From NCBI GenBank assembly GCA_033439255.1, contig CM065884.1:2046001-2110000 (forward strand): a DNA stretch of 64,000 nucleotides. The letters run 5' to 3'. Of this stretch, positions 11,985-22,421 are shown in pieces. The notes beneath the pieces are model-generated. The model worked only from the letters and a program-made list of their open reading frames with translations, made no database searches and was not told the DNA's origin. Source of the stretch: Hericium rajendrae (Eukaryota > Basidiomycota > Agaricomycetes > Russulales > Hericiaceae). The stretch's first letter is position 1. Each line of letters starts with the position of its first letter. A program made the position numbers and the translations under genes.

Positions 11985-13531
11985 ATGGTCACATTCGCTT
12001 CCTCCTTGGCGTCGCTGCCATCTACTCCGGTGTCGCGTTTGCGCGCCCTATGCCCGACAGCGCGATTGGCAATGAAGTTGCTGTTTCTGCGCCTAACGGC
12101 ACCCCCGAGTCTGCTGCCCCGACCTCGTAAGTTAATTTATTTTTCTCTTCCGCAAAGTATTCTATCTGACTGTATTTCAGCACTGCTGCTGCCGGAAGCA
12201 TGGTGGGCGACTCTTCGTCCGGCTCTATGATGGCCGACTCGATGGCTACCGCTGCATCCAGCTCGATGATGGCCGATTCGATGGCCACCGCCGCGTCCAG
12301 CTCGATGATGGCCGACGCGATGGCTACTGACTCGTCCTCGGCAGCTATGTACGGTGGAGATTACGGTGGTGGCTACGCATCTTCTGCTACCTCTGCCGCC
12401 ATGAGCGAGCAGACTTCTATGGCCTCGTACGGCTCTGGCAGCTCCAACTGGAATGGCGGTTCCGGCTACGACAGTTGTGTGCAGCGTAAGTGGTTATATT
12501 TTGCGGGATTGTTTCGTCAGTCTTACACATAATGTGTTAGAATGCATGGCGAGCTTCGGCGCCCCCTCCGCGATGGCCATGCCCGAGCAGACCGGCTCGG
12601 CTATGGGTAGCTACGGCACTGGCGGAACCACTCATACCGTCTGGGTTGCCCCCAAGCAGGGTGTCCTCCGCTACGTTCCTTTCGCGACCAACGCGTCCGT
12701 TGGTGATACCGTCAAGTTCATCTGGGGTGCTAACAACCATACCGTCACCAAGTCGTCGGAGCTTGAGCTTTGCAACAAGACTTCACAGCAGCCCTTCGCA
12801 TCTGGAACCCAGAACGCGTCCTTCGTCTGTAAGTAGCTTTTGTGATTCGTGTAAAATCGATATTTGACATTGCATGTTCCTCCAGTCACTCAGGTTGTTA
12901 ACGACACTAACCCCACGTTCTACTACTGCGGTACTCCCGGCCATTGCCAGGCGGGCATGTTCGGTATCATGTAAGTCGCTTGTTTTGCGCTATTTATTGA
13001 TTGATACTTACAATCACCCCAGTAACCCTCCCAATGCGTTCATGAGCCCCACCTCTGCTGCCCAGATGATGCCCGCGATGGCCCAGAACGACTCCTCCAT
13101 GGCCGCTGCTTGGTCGTATACCCAGAACGCCACTGCCAACAACACCGGTGCTGCCAACTGGGGTTCCAACATGGACATGAGCTCGATGCCCGACTGGTCC
13201 AAGTCCTACATGGCTGACAACATCATGTACACTCGCGCCTTTCCTTGCTGCCAACCCCGAGGTCGTCAACGACGACAGCACCGTCGACATGGGCAAAGCT
13301 CAGAGCAACGCCCTGATGGTCCCCACCGACATCACCGCCGCCCAGAACAACGCCGCCTCGGGCTCGTCGTCGGCTCCCGCTTCTGGCTCGGCCACCCCCG
13401 CTTCCTCTGCTCCCGCCGAGTCCGCGTCATCGACCCCGGCCGGCGCGTCATCGAACGGCGCGGGCTTCCTGGCGTCCCCCCGTGTTGCCGTCGGCGCTGT
13501 CGCTATCGCGGCTGCGTTCTTCGCGCTTTGA
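11985..13531 (+). CDS. GPI-anchored extracellular serine-rich protein with cupredoxin domain
   Basis: Predicted secreted, cell-surface protein. The N-terminus reads as a signal peptide (FLLGVAAIYSGVAFARP) followed by a Ser/Ala/Met-rich region with 13-residue repeats. The cupredoxin domain starts at about 12625 (HTVWVAPKQGVLRYVPFATN) and shows the usual copper ligands: His in NNHTVTKS, then Cys, His and Met in YYCGTPGHCQAGMFG. A Ser/Ala/Pro-rich tail ends in a hydrophobic stretch (VAVGAVAIAAAFFAL), a GPI-anchor signal. Introns lie at about 12128-12180, 12486-12540, 12830-12884 and 12971-13021. Two frame breaks remain: near 12000 (the ATG is one base out of frame with the signal peptide) and near 13240 (before FLAANPEVVNDD). 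Both could be single-base errors. Class assignment is secure; in-cell role is unknown. Confidence 0.85.
12227..12337 (+). repeat. 39-bp coding tandem repeat, 2.8 copies
   Basis: Units start at 12227, 12266 and 12305. Each encodes 13 residues of the type MMADSMATAASSS. The third copy is truncated and diverged (ADAMATDSSS). The repeat sits in the Ser-rich spacer between the signal peptide and the cupredoxin domain, where copy number can change without breaking frame. Confidence 0.9.
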
Positions 13532-14913
13532 ACTAGTTGATTCCCCTGGACACTTCCTATACCCGCTAGCGGACGCTTTCTGATGTTCAGCATATGCGCA
13601 TGGACCTTTTCGTAGATTACTATATACCGTTCTCGTTCAAAACAGTTAGCCGTTTGGTTTCTTCGGACAATTTTTCCTGCCGTAGTCCTGTGTTGTGATC
13701 TTTTTTCTTTACGTACTCTAGGCTTGCCTGCGAGGAATGAGCTCTCCCACAGCGCTTTGTTTGGTAGTCACTGACATGCTCTAATGCTATCAGGTTGGAC
13801 GCCGCATCGATTTGTTTGACATCCGTGAATACCGTGTGTTCCATCTGCTCGAGCAAGTGTAATTGGATGACTTTCCACGGCCTTAATTTTATTCTAGATA
13901 TGTTTTGAAGCTCATTTAGATGGAGTCCGCTGATTTGCACAACCTGATTGGATGAGGAGATCATTTTGGACATTAGCAAAGCATTTGAAATGGCTTCCGG
14001 AAACATAAGTTACCATAGATTTGAGGCCGCGGAAAGGCATCCATTGGTGGGGTGTTTAGGCGTTCATGAAACATCGGGAGACAGGCGCCCATCACCACGT
14101 TGTGGCACATGCATGGAGACCTTGGCTGTGTCCTGCGGATCTGTCAATGTCATGGATGGAAGATATCTGGTCTCATACCATCATCAACTTGAAGCACCGC
14201 CGGCTGAGCCTTTGTTTGCTGAAAATTGAATGGCGACATGTCTGGTACACCCAAAATTAGATCTGTAGAAAAACGTACTGTAAGATGGCAGGTCAGATGA
14301 ATCATCATAAGCCGAGAAGGCTCGCTCGCTCTCGTTTTGTTCCGTCGCGCCGAGCACTGCGGACGACCGTCAGGGCCTCATTCCAAAGATGTCAGAGACT
14401 TGTAGTCTCCGAGGAGACCTTACACAGAAGATAGTCGTTCTATGTTTAGGCCAGAGCCCTTGCCCTGCTAGACATATAATGAAATTTCAATTGATGCTCT
14501 AGCTGCCACTTGGATACTACTGTACAGGCTCGGTCGGTGAACTCGGCCACGCTGAGATGCTCCACCGTATTGAACTGACAGCACAACGTTAATTAGACAC
14601 CTCGAGGCACAGTGCTCGGGCTTCTTTGAGACAATATCATTGCTGGTTCCCGTAAGGCACTGGGCGGCAGGACTAGAGTCCTCTATCCGTGATGTCCGCA
14701 GTCTGATTGTTGTCCGTACCCAGCAATTCCGGGTGCTTTTGTCATCCGGCTGTTGCTTATCGGACAGCGTCACCGTTAATGAGACGGGAGGTCGCCCAGG
14801 CGCGAGGTCATGGAATGACAGGCGTAGTCTATCGAATGGGTATAGTACATGCTATAAGCGTACGTTACTGTAGCAATTAGCCCGGCGCATGCGCGCCGTC
14901 AGAAAACTTCACT
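13532..14913. other. intergenic between convergent genes
   Basis: Space between the 3' end of the cupredoxin gene and the 3' end of the O-methyltransferase gene. A minus-strand frame at 13620-14006 is open for 128 codons, but I see no family motif or supporting exon. No RNA gene or repeat recognised. Confidence 0.4.
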
Positions 14914-15789
14914 TCATAGCCGGATCGCATACATGAAACCGTCATACCCCTTCTCGCCGACAGTTGACACCGTCGTGGCATCAACCTCAGGATCGTCCTT
15001 CACCATCTGCAGGAGCTTGCGCAGTCCGGCACATGCTCGTCGGTATACGTCGGATCGCAGTGCGTCCATTTCGGACCATGTTGTCGACGACCTGCCGCGG
15101 ACAGCCAGTGAGTACCGATTGCCCGATCCGTGGATGCGAGGAAGCGACTTACGATGACGCCGCGCTTCCTGACCAAACGCTTGGCCTGCGCGAAGTACAA
15201 CGGGAGGTTCTCCTTGTCGGCGTCTAAAAAGACGAGATCGAACGGCTCGTCAGCGCTGATTGCCACCATGGTGTCCGTCGCACAGCCGACAATGACTTCG
15301 ATCTTGGAGGACAGGCCCGCCGCAGCGATATTTCGGCGCGCAATCTGTGACAAAGAAGACAGAAAGCTTAACAATCGCCATGCCCCGGGCATGCAGGCGC
15401 CGGTGACGGCATTAGACACACCTGGGCGGTTTCCTCAACAAGCTCGAGCGTGATCAAATGGCCGTCATCAGGCAGGGCACGTCCAAGACAGATTGACGAG
15501 TACCTGCGGATGTGTGGGCCGTCAGGAGGCTGTCATGGTTGGCGACAAGCACTTACCCGGCTAGCGTGCCGACTTCGAGAATTCGCTTTGCACCGAGGGA
15601 CGACGCGAGCAGCTGCAGGAACTTGCCCACTGCAGGGGTGACAGCGATTGGTGGTAGACCGTTGGCATCGGCACTTTCTCGTGTCTGGTCTAGCACGGGG
15701 TCTTTAGCGAGCAGGAAGGAGTTGTGGTACGCGTCGGAACGCGTCCAGTCGTCGAGGGTGGTGGGAATGAAAGGCTCGTTGATATTCAT
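14914..15789 (-). CDS. SAM-dependent O-methyltransferase (class I, caffeoyl-CoA OMT-like)
   Basis: Small cation-dependent type O-methyltransferase; substrate unknown. From the N-terminus: TPAVGKFLQLLASSLGAKRI then LEVGTLAG (motif I, SAM binding), an intron, YSSICLGRALPDDGHLITLE, a second intron, IARRNIAAAGLSSKIEVIVG, FDLVFLDADKENLPLYFA (metal-binding Asp region) and, after a third intron, VVDNMVRNG. The C-terminus KDDPEVDATTVSTVGEKGYD followed by GFMYAIRL is typical for the family. I chose ATG 15789 because family members start close to this point; ATG 15840 is in frame upstream. The stretch between VRNG and GLRKLL uses three frames in about 45 bases (15030-15075), where family members have DP-YTDE; two small indels are needed. 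Confidence 0.85.
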
Positions 15790-16153
15790 TACAAAGATGA
15801 GGGGATGGTATGCAGGCTGGGTGAGGTCTGCATTGAACAAATGAAGGGGCTTTTATACAGGAGGATAGCAGGAAATCACGGAGTTTTTTGCGTGATGCCG
15901 TGGACGTGGTGCATCATTCCTCAACCCCTGGTGCACCACCTACAAGCAGGCGTCCGGGGTGACAGTTAACCGATAATCTGGCATGAGAGAATTGTCGTCT
16001 GGTGCGACGGCGCTATTTCTCTGTGGGGATACACCTTGATACGCGGAGGATCCGTGCCCAACGAGCCGATTGCAATATTTGAACTGCATGCCGGAAAGTG
16101 AAGCCACGATGTTCCTTCATTGGATCTCCGTCCTCAGCAATCGTTGTGCCACT
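15790..16153. promoter_or_regulatory. O-methyltransferase upstream region
   Basis: About 360 bp between the O-methyltransferase start and the stop of the next minus-strand gene. It must hold the methyltransferase promoter. A TATA-like TTTTATACA on the plus strand at 15850-15858 is the only visible element; no coding domain. Confidence 0.3.
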
Positions 16154-17519
16154 TTAGAAACCTCCAAAGATATCGTCAATTTCATCTCTTATCTGCGGCT
16201 TCTTTGCCTTCTTGGTCTTCTTGGCCATCCTGGGCTTGATGACATCGGAGACTTCCTCAGATTTACGTTTCACCAGAACGCTGGACGAGATTATAGACGA
16301 TGAAAACACGGTTCCGTGGTTGGCTGACTCGTCTAAATGCAAAATGAGAGTTGTACACCGGCGCTTCAGGGCTAACCGACCTTGCTTTACGGCATAGCTT
16401 GATGAAGCATATGCGATTTCTTGCTTCATCATGGAACGAAATATCTCGCCATCATGGTCTCCGCCGACGCCACTGTCAGGGATAATTCCATTGATATGAG
16501 CGTCGAGGTTGCCCGGCCGATCGATGGAGAAACCCAGGTCTTCTGTCACCCCTGTTTCCGAGTCGATAACCCTGGACAACGTAATCGGAGCAGGTACTGG
16601 TTGGCCGTGGGCAGTTTGAGTGCCCGAGATAGATACTGGGATCCTTCTGTTTGACTTGTGGGGTTTGAGGGGCAGATCAGAGGGGAAGCGATAAAGCGTG
16701 AAATTTCGCTATGCGGATGACTCACATACAGTGCAGCGAAAACTTTACGACAATCCTCGTGAAAATTTTCGAGAACAAGACGAAATTCTTCGAAAATTTG
16801 ACTTAGACGCGAGATGATTGCGACGAGGGTGAGAGAGAGTTGCAGGAATGTGCCATTCTGCATGACTACATTAAGGAACCTAGAGCAAACCAGACCAATG
16901 ATGAGGACCGAAGTAGAAGGTTTGACAAGGCTGCACTTACTGATAGATGGCAGCGAATCGTCCAATAGCCTATCACAGCGAATTAGTGAATTAATGTCAG
17001 TATGCATTCAATCAGAACCAGGTCCGACCTTCGCGACAAGCAAATTGCCGGCCTTTAGTTGCCTGAGCATACTGTCAAGAAATTTCGGGTCAGGACAATG
17101 CGTCCATGCTCCCTTAGTGCGTTTCGGTCTGAGCGATCGTCAGCATCGTTATATATTTTTAAAATCAACAAATATCGTGCTCACCTTGAAGATATTTCAG
17201 AATCATAGAATGAAGCCCGGGTGTCCTCTAACAGACACATTATTTTCAATTGTTCAAGCCGTTGTGCGTATCGCCGCATCTCCGACACGCGCCGCCAGAA
17301 TAACGACGAGCGGTGCTGATTCTTTCCCTTGTAATACAGGCGTTCCAGGACCGTGCACTCGCTCGTGAGTACTGGCAATATGGACTTCGCGCGGCGTATG
17401 GGATTTTTGATCCCCTTCAGGAAGGCATCCACTGCTTGCTGGCGTGATGAATCAAGGGTGCCTCTGAGCGCAGGAGTGGTAGTCGTAATGGTCCGATTAC
17501 GGGTGGACCTGGTCAACAT
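16154..17519 (-). CDS. Nepro-domain nucleolar protein (RNase MRP/rRNA-processing associated, putative)
   Basis: Related to the Nepro family (human NEPRO; linked to RNase MRP and rRNA maturation). The N-terminal block reads ALRGTLDSSRQQAVDAFLKG, then ECTVLERLYYKGKNQHRSSL and FWRRVSEMRRYAQRL, the family's core. Next exons give KGAWTHCPDPKFLDSMLRQL, LLDDSLPSIS and FLNVVMQNGTFLQLSLTLVA. A variable acidic/Ser region leads to a basic nuclear-type tail KPRMAKKTKKAKKPQIRDEI ending in DDIFGGF, a C-terminus seen in this family. At least five short introns are inferred. ATG 17519 precedes the conserved block; ATG 17570 is an in-frame alternative. Naming is from recalled family patterns; function is inferred. 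Confidence 0.7.
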
Positions 17520-18017
17520 GTGTCCCGTAAAATTGTGCACCTGGAGTCCAGTGAGATATGACACTATCATATGATGTCAGAAAAACAGGAGCGTTTAAGT
17601 GGGGCTGCCTCCGGGGGGATAACGACGATCGTTTACTCACTAATCGCAATAACGGCAACCCTCGGTTGAGCTGGTTGGAGAAGCTTTTGGATCGCTAGCC
17701 GGGGTCGCTGAGAAAGTGTCTGAGCAGCTTCGGCAAACGCCGTAGAGACGCGCCGCACTGGTGCTGCCTGGTGGCGCCCGCGCACGCTCACCGCTCGCCG
17801 CGTCCACTTCGTCACTCACTGTGTCCATTCTCTGGCGTCTCGTTCATAACGTTCGAGATCATCGCTCCCTAATTATATCTTCGCCGCGCAGTTTGCCCAT
17901 CCCCGCAACAGCGCGCGCAATTGTTGTCTTGCTATCTAACCTTCTGGTATCCCTTTAGGCCGTCTATCAGCTCTGTGACCGAGCATACGTTATCCACCGG
18001 GATTACACTGGATTACC
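17520..18017. promoter_or_regulatory. divergent promoter region, Nepro-like / AP-1 beta
   Basis: About 500 bp between two divergently transcribed genes, expected to hold both promoters. Short open frames on both strands have no recognisable product. Confidence 0.4.
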
Positions 18018-20717
18018 ATGAGTAACCAAGGCCAGGATGCAAAATTCTTCCAGCGGGGAAAGATTCAAGTGGGTCACTTTCTCTCAGACATTCCGTGTGG
18101 CCGCTACACGTTGCTCGTCGCAGGAATTCCGCGCAGAGCTACAGGCTGCGGAGACGAAGGACAAGAAGTTCACCAAGCGTAAGACGGTGCTCAAGAAGAT
18201 TGTAGCTAACATCACCATGGGCAATGATAGTCGGTACCTCGTCCTCAGCATGAAAGACGGTGCTCGTTGCTGACTTCCATGCTCCAAAGTGTCTCCGCTC
18301 TTCACGGATGTCGTACAGTGCCTGGCTACACCATTACTTGAAATCAAGAAGAGTCTGTTCTTTTTAATCACGTTGAGATACTCAACTGAACCAGTGAAAT
18401 CCTTCTTCTAGTGGTCTATCTATTCTTGATATACTATGGCCGCACAAAAGGTGAACAGATTCATATGGTCATCCCCAGTTTCCTTCAGGTAATACCTACA
18501 ATGTCCCCTTCTGTTGGAATTAATTTCTCACGAATCGCAGGATTGCAATGACCGTAATCCGCTGATTAGAGCTCTTGCCATCCGGACCATGTCGTACATC
18601 CAAATCCCCGTCGTGACTGAAGCTCTCACGGAGCAATTGCGACATCACCTGAAGGACAGAGACCCATACGTGCGCAAGACGGCTGCTATCTGCGTCGCCA
18701 AGCTCTATTCGGCGGATCCACGCAAGGCAGAGCGGGGTGGTTTTGTTGAAATGTTACGCGATTTGATGGTCGACAGCAACGCGACTGTCGTGGCCAACGC
18801 GGTCGCAGCCCTGTCCGAAATCGGCGACCGCCAAGATGGAGTCATATTCAAACTGAATCTCACCATCGCGAATAAGCTGATCACCGCGCTCGGTGAGAGC
18901 TCAGAGTACGTGATTCCTGTCAGCTGAGACCAGGTGACGCCTAATGGTCGTGAAGATGGGGCCAGATTTATATTCTAGATTCCCTCCTTCGTTATGTTCC
19001 CCAGACCCACGAAGATGCAGAGCTGATGGCCGAGCGGGTTATCGTCCAGCTGCAACACGCAAATTCGGCGGTTGTCCTTACCACGATCAAGCTTCTGCTG
19101 TACTTGATGAACTACATGGAGAACCGGAAACTAATCGACTACATCTGCAAGAAGATGGGTCCACCGCTCGGTAATCTATCCCCTCGGTGACGATGTCCGA
19201 TAGAGACTGATAAGCTGGTTTTATTCCAGTGACAATGCTGTCCTCAGGACCGGAGGTACAGTACGTTGCATTACGGAATATTCTCCTTATCATCCAGAGA
19301 CGGCCGACGGTCTTGAAGAACGACGTGAAGGTTTTCTTTTGCAAATACAATGACCCAATATTTGTCAAATTAGCCAAATTGGAGATCATGTATCGCCTTG
19401 CCAGGGAGGAAAATGCCCCCGAGGTGCTCGCCGAGCTGGAAGAGTGCGTTTACCCGTGTGCCAGTCCACGGTTTATCGTTGATAACAACGTTTGTAGATA
19501 TGCATCGGAGGTGGATGTGGACTTCGTCCGCAGATCCGTTCGGTCCATAGGACGCTTAGCCATTAAAGTCGAGCCGGCCGCGGACGCGTGTATTCGCGCG
19601 CTGTTGGGTCTGATTGAACACAAGGTCAATTACGTGGTCCAAGAGGCCGTCATTGTCATCAAGGACATCTTCCGGCGGTATCCTGGCAAGTACGAGGGAT
19701 TATTCCCACCTTATGTGAGAATCTCGACGTTTTGGACGAGCCGGAGGCGAAAGCGGCCATGATTTGGATTATCGGCCAATTTGCCGACAGGATTGACAAT
19801 GCAGACGAGCTGATGGATGATCTGACGTACAACTTCTTGGAGGAGTCAACGGAGGTGAGTCGTTGCCAGCGAAGTTCTTCGCCTAGGGCGCTGAGACGTG
19901 CTTCCACAGGTGCAACTGGCGCTGGTGACCGCGGCAGTGAAGCTCTTCGTGTACAAGTCGACATCAGAAACAGTGAAGGCCCTTGTGCACAAGGTGCTTA
20001 AGTGGACGACGGAACAGATAGACAATCCAGATCTTCGGGACCGCGGTTTCATGTACTGGCGGCTGTTGGCAATCAATCCGTCTGTGGCGGGCGAGATCGT
20101 CCTCGCAGAAAAGCCTGCAATCAACACTGACGCCGACCGCATGGACCGCGGCGCGCTCGACCAGCTGCTGCTGCACACGGGCACGCTTGGCAGCATATAC
20201 CACAAAAACCCCGAGGTGCGTCTTGGCATAATGATGGATTACAAAGCATGTTGTTGAGGACGCGGGATTGGCTGCTTTCGTTCTGGAACAGACGTTTATC
20301 CGGGGCGCCGCCGGGAGGGCCCTCATTGATAGCCCCGCGCTCAATGACCATTCGCGACAGGTGCTGGTACCTCTACAGCGGCCCCGAGGACCTGTTGGCC
20401 CCATCGTCGTCGCAGGTCCGGGCCCTACGGAACCGGGGGCGCAGCTGGTCTCTACTGGCGAGATTGATGCGAAGCCAGCGCCCGCGCTGCCTCTCGAGGC
20501 CGGGGCCGGGGCAGGCGGGAGCGGCGAACTGTTGGACGTGGGCGGCGGCGACGGGGACAGCGAGGGCGACGTCGAGGAGAGCATCTTGGACAAGTCGGCG
20601 GTCAGCAACGACACGATGGACCCGTACGCGAGTTTGGACACCGCCTTTGGTGGATACATGGCGGACCAATCAAGATCCGCCGGCGGCGGAAGGCAGGAGG
20701 ATGATTTGTTGTTCTGA
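18018..20717 (+). CDS. apl2: AP-1 complex subunit beta (beta-adaptin, Apl2)
   Basis: Large clathrin-adaptor subunit acting in trans-Golgi/endosome vesicle sorting. The first coding exon gives [15 protein letters not shown]; exons then give [52 protein letters not shown] and [20 protein letters not shown], the near-invariant beta-adaptin trunk. Later blocks are [60 protein letters not shown] and [20 protein letters not shown], followed by a Pro/Gly/Glu-rich hinge ending QEDDLLF. There is no C-terminal ear, which is common for fungal AP-1 beta. At least nine introns are read. The frame breaks near 19710 (between GLFPP and [13 protein letters not shown]) where no intron fits; one missing base explains it. 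Confidence 0.93.
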
Positions 20718-20877
20718 TTTTCACCTAGGATACTGTCTTTACGTCGGACTGTGTTGATCGGCGCAGATCAGAGCCTCCAAAGTTTCGATACATGTGTTAT
20801 TATAGTAAAGGTGTACATTTATGTGTGATGTTCCTAAATTCCTAGTGCTACATCGGATATCCACCGGAAAAATGCTG

Positions 20878-21925
20878 TCACTGCAGTAGATTCTTGATGG
20901 GAGATGCCAAGCGACGCATTCCAGTCTTTGGCCGGAGGGAGTTGTAATGCTGAACGGAGGTTAGCGGTGCATTTAGCAGACAATTAATTAATGAGAGTGG
21001 TGCTCACTTCTCCGAGGCCATACATCTTGCGATGATAACTGATTCGGACTGCCTTCTGCTCCTTCAAGTTATTCATGTCCGGCGACCCCAAGGGATCATG
21101 CACGACAATTGGAGGCTGGCCGCCTTGAATGACATGGATGGAAACATTAAACGCCCTGCTGAGCGCCAGAATTTCTGGTTCGCCACCCCAGACCCCAGTG
21201 CTTCGTATCGATTCGCAATATGCTTTGAATTGTTCTGGTTTCATGAGGCCAGCATCGCCAGCATCGGTGCCGTCCTCGCCCTCCATGGAGGGCAGGAAGG
21301 GCAGGAAGTCATCGGAATGGGACTCCAGGTAGTCTGCGGCTACCTGGCGGATATTTGCGTAAGTCGCCTTTTCGGTGGGGAGCATGGACAGGATCTGTAA
21401 CTGATCCGCGATTGCGGCGAACAGACAGTGGCCATCTGGGTTGATCTGCCGGGAACAAGATTTAGTGGATAGAATTCGCGCGCGACGCGGTCCGACGCAC
21501 CTCGAAGATCTCTACGCTGAGCTCCTCGCATGTCACGCGGATGGCCCTTTCCTCCTCCTTGGTTTCGCGCTCTATTCGGGCGGTTTCCTCTGCATCGTCA
21601 GGCTTATGATGTTCAGCCATAGCGGAAGCCTTCCGGGCCTTGGGGGATTGTTGGTAACACGTTTGGAAACAAGAACGCGTAGATGTACTTTACGGGCCAA
21701 AAACCTGTTCTTGCTGTCCTTCCTTCCCTTGCTAGTATCGCCCGCAACTTCCTCTTTCTCTACTTCGTCTATCACGGCCACAGACCTCTCCTTCACGCTC
21801 TCGTTCTTGGAGTCGAGTTGAGAGAAGAGATCGTCCATGAGACCGTCATTGTCGACATCGTCGGGAGGAGAGTTGGAGGAATGGGTTGAGAAGACCTTCT
21901 TGATTTTGTTTCTTTTCGGGCCCAT
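20878..21925 (-). CDS. otu2: OTU-domain cysteine protease (Otu2/OTUD6-like deubiquitinase)
   Basis: Predicted deubiquitinase. Exon 1 gives a basic start (MGPKRNKIKKVF), acidic and Lys-rich segments; exon 2 gives a charged coiled coil (EETARIERETKEEERAIRV). Exon 3 opens with INPDGHCLFAAIADQL, the catalytic Asp-Gly-x-Cys motif, and continues through RQVAADYLESHSDDFLPFL, YCESIRSTGVWGGEPEILAL and VRISYHRKMYGLGE. The last small exon starts HYNSLRP, giving the catalytic His region. Gene layout (coiled coil plus C-terminal OTU) fits OTUD6/Otu2. The final residues after HYNSLRP are read through to a TGA at 20878. Its start lies 190 bp from the left end of the large transposon. Confidence 0.88.
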
Positions 21926-22112
21926 GGGATGATGATGGGCGGAAGATAATCGGGGAAGGAAATGGTGGTATACTGAAGGTCTGGAAGAGTAGATGCGGTC
22001 AGTAAGCTGAAGAAACAGTCATGCAAAACGTCATTCCACGTCCTGCCGACGCGTAAACAGTGCATCTTCGCGGAGTCTCAATCATCCGGCTATCTCCTTC
22101 CTGCGTCACTGT

Positions 22113-22120
22113 CGTTACGC
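22113..22120. repeat. 8-bp target-site duplication, left copy
   Basis: CGTTACGC directly precedes the left inverted terminus. An identical copy directly follows the right terminus at 31425-31432. Confidence 0.8.
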
Positions 22121-22151
22121 CAGAGTTTACGGTTTCCGGAAGTGTCTCGAC
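22121..22151 (+). repeat. left terminal inverted repeat
   Basis: Matches the reverse complement of 31394-31424 with about four mismatches. The shared core is AG[AG]GTTTACGGTTTC[CT]GG followed by AAGTGTCTC. Confidence 0.78.
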
Positions 22152-22163
22152 GTTCCCACGCCT

Positions 22164-22199
22164 GAGACCGTCCCAACCGTCCCAACCGTCCCACCTGTC
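22164..22199 (+). repeat. left subterminal 9-bp array
   Basis: Four consecutive 9-bp units: GAGACCGTC, CCAACCGTC, CCAACCGTC, CCACCTGTC. The right end has the inverted counterpart (GACGGTTGA units at 31363-31398). Arrays like this commonly act as transposase-binding sites; that role is inferred here. Confidence 0.75.
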
Positions 22200-22295
22200 C
22201 AAGCCGACCGTCCCGCCGCGGGACAGTCTAGACAGTTGCCTTATTCGGACACCTCTTCGAATTGTCCACCACGCAGTCCCTTTTTGCGCTCATGC

Positions 22296-22421
22296 CGGTT
22301 GGGTTGGGATCGGTTGGGTTGGCGGTTGGATTGGCGGTTGGGTTGGCGGTTAGATTGGTTGGGTTGGCGGGTATATTGATTTTTCGAGGGATGTGAGATA
22401 TTGAGTTTGGGTTAGGGTTGG
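22296..22421 (+). repeat. G-rich GGTTGG array with telomere-like tail
   Basis: From 22296 to 22372 the sequence is built of GGTTGGGTTGGC-like units with small variations. A GGGTTAGGGTTGG stretch at about 22409-22421 resembles two telomere repeats. The G runs on one strand could form G-quadruplexes. The array lies inside the left end of the transposon. Confidence 0.75.

Noticed and set aside
13620-14006. 128-codon minus-strand frame in the 13.5-14.9 kb gap
   Set aside because: Composition is plausible but I recognise no domain and see no flanking exon; too weak to call.
22296-22421. Possible chromosome-end telomere repeat
   Set aside because: Only about two TTAGGG-like units occur and unique genes continue on both sides, so it is not a telomere.
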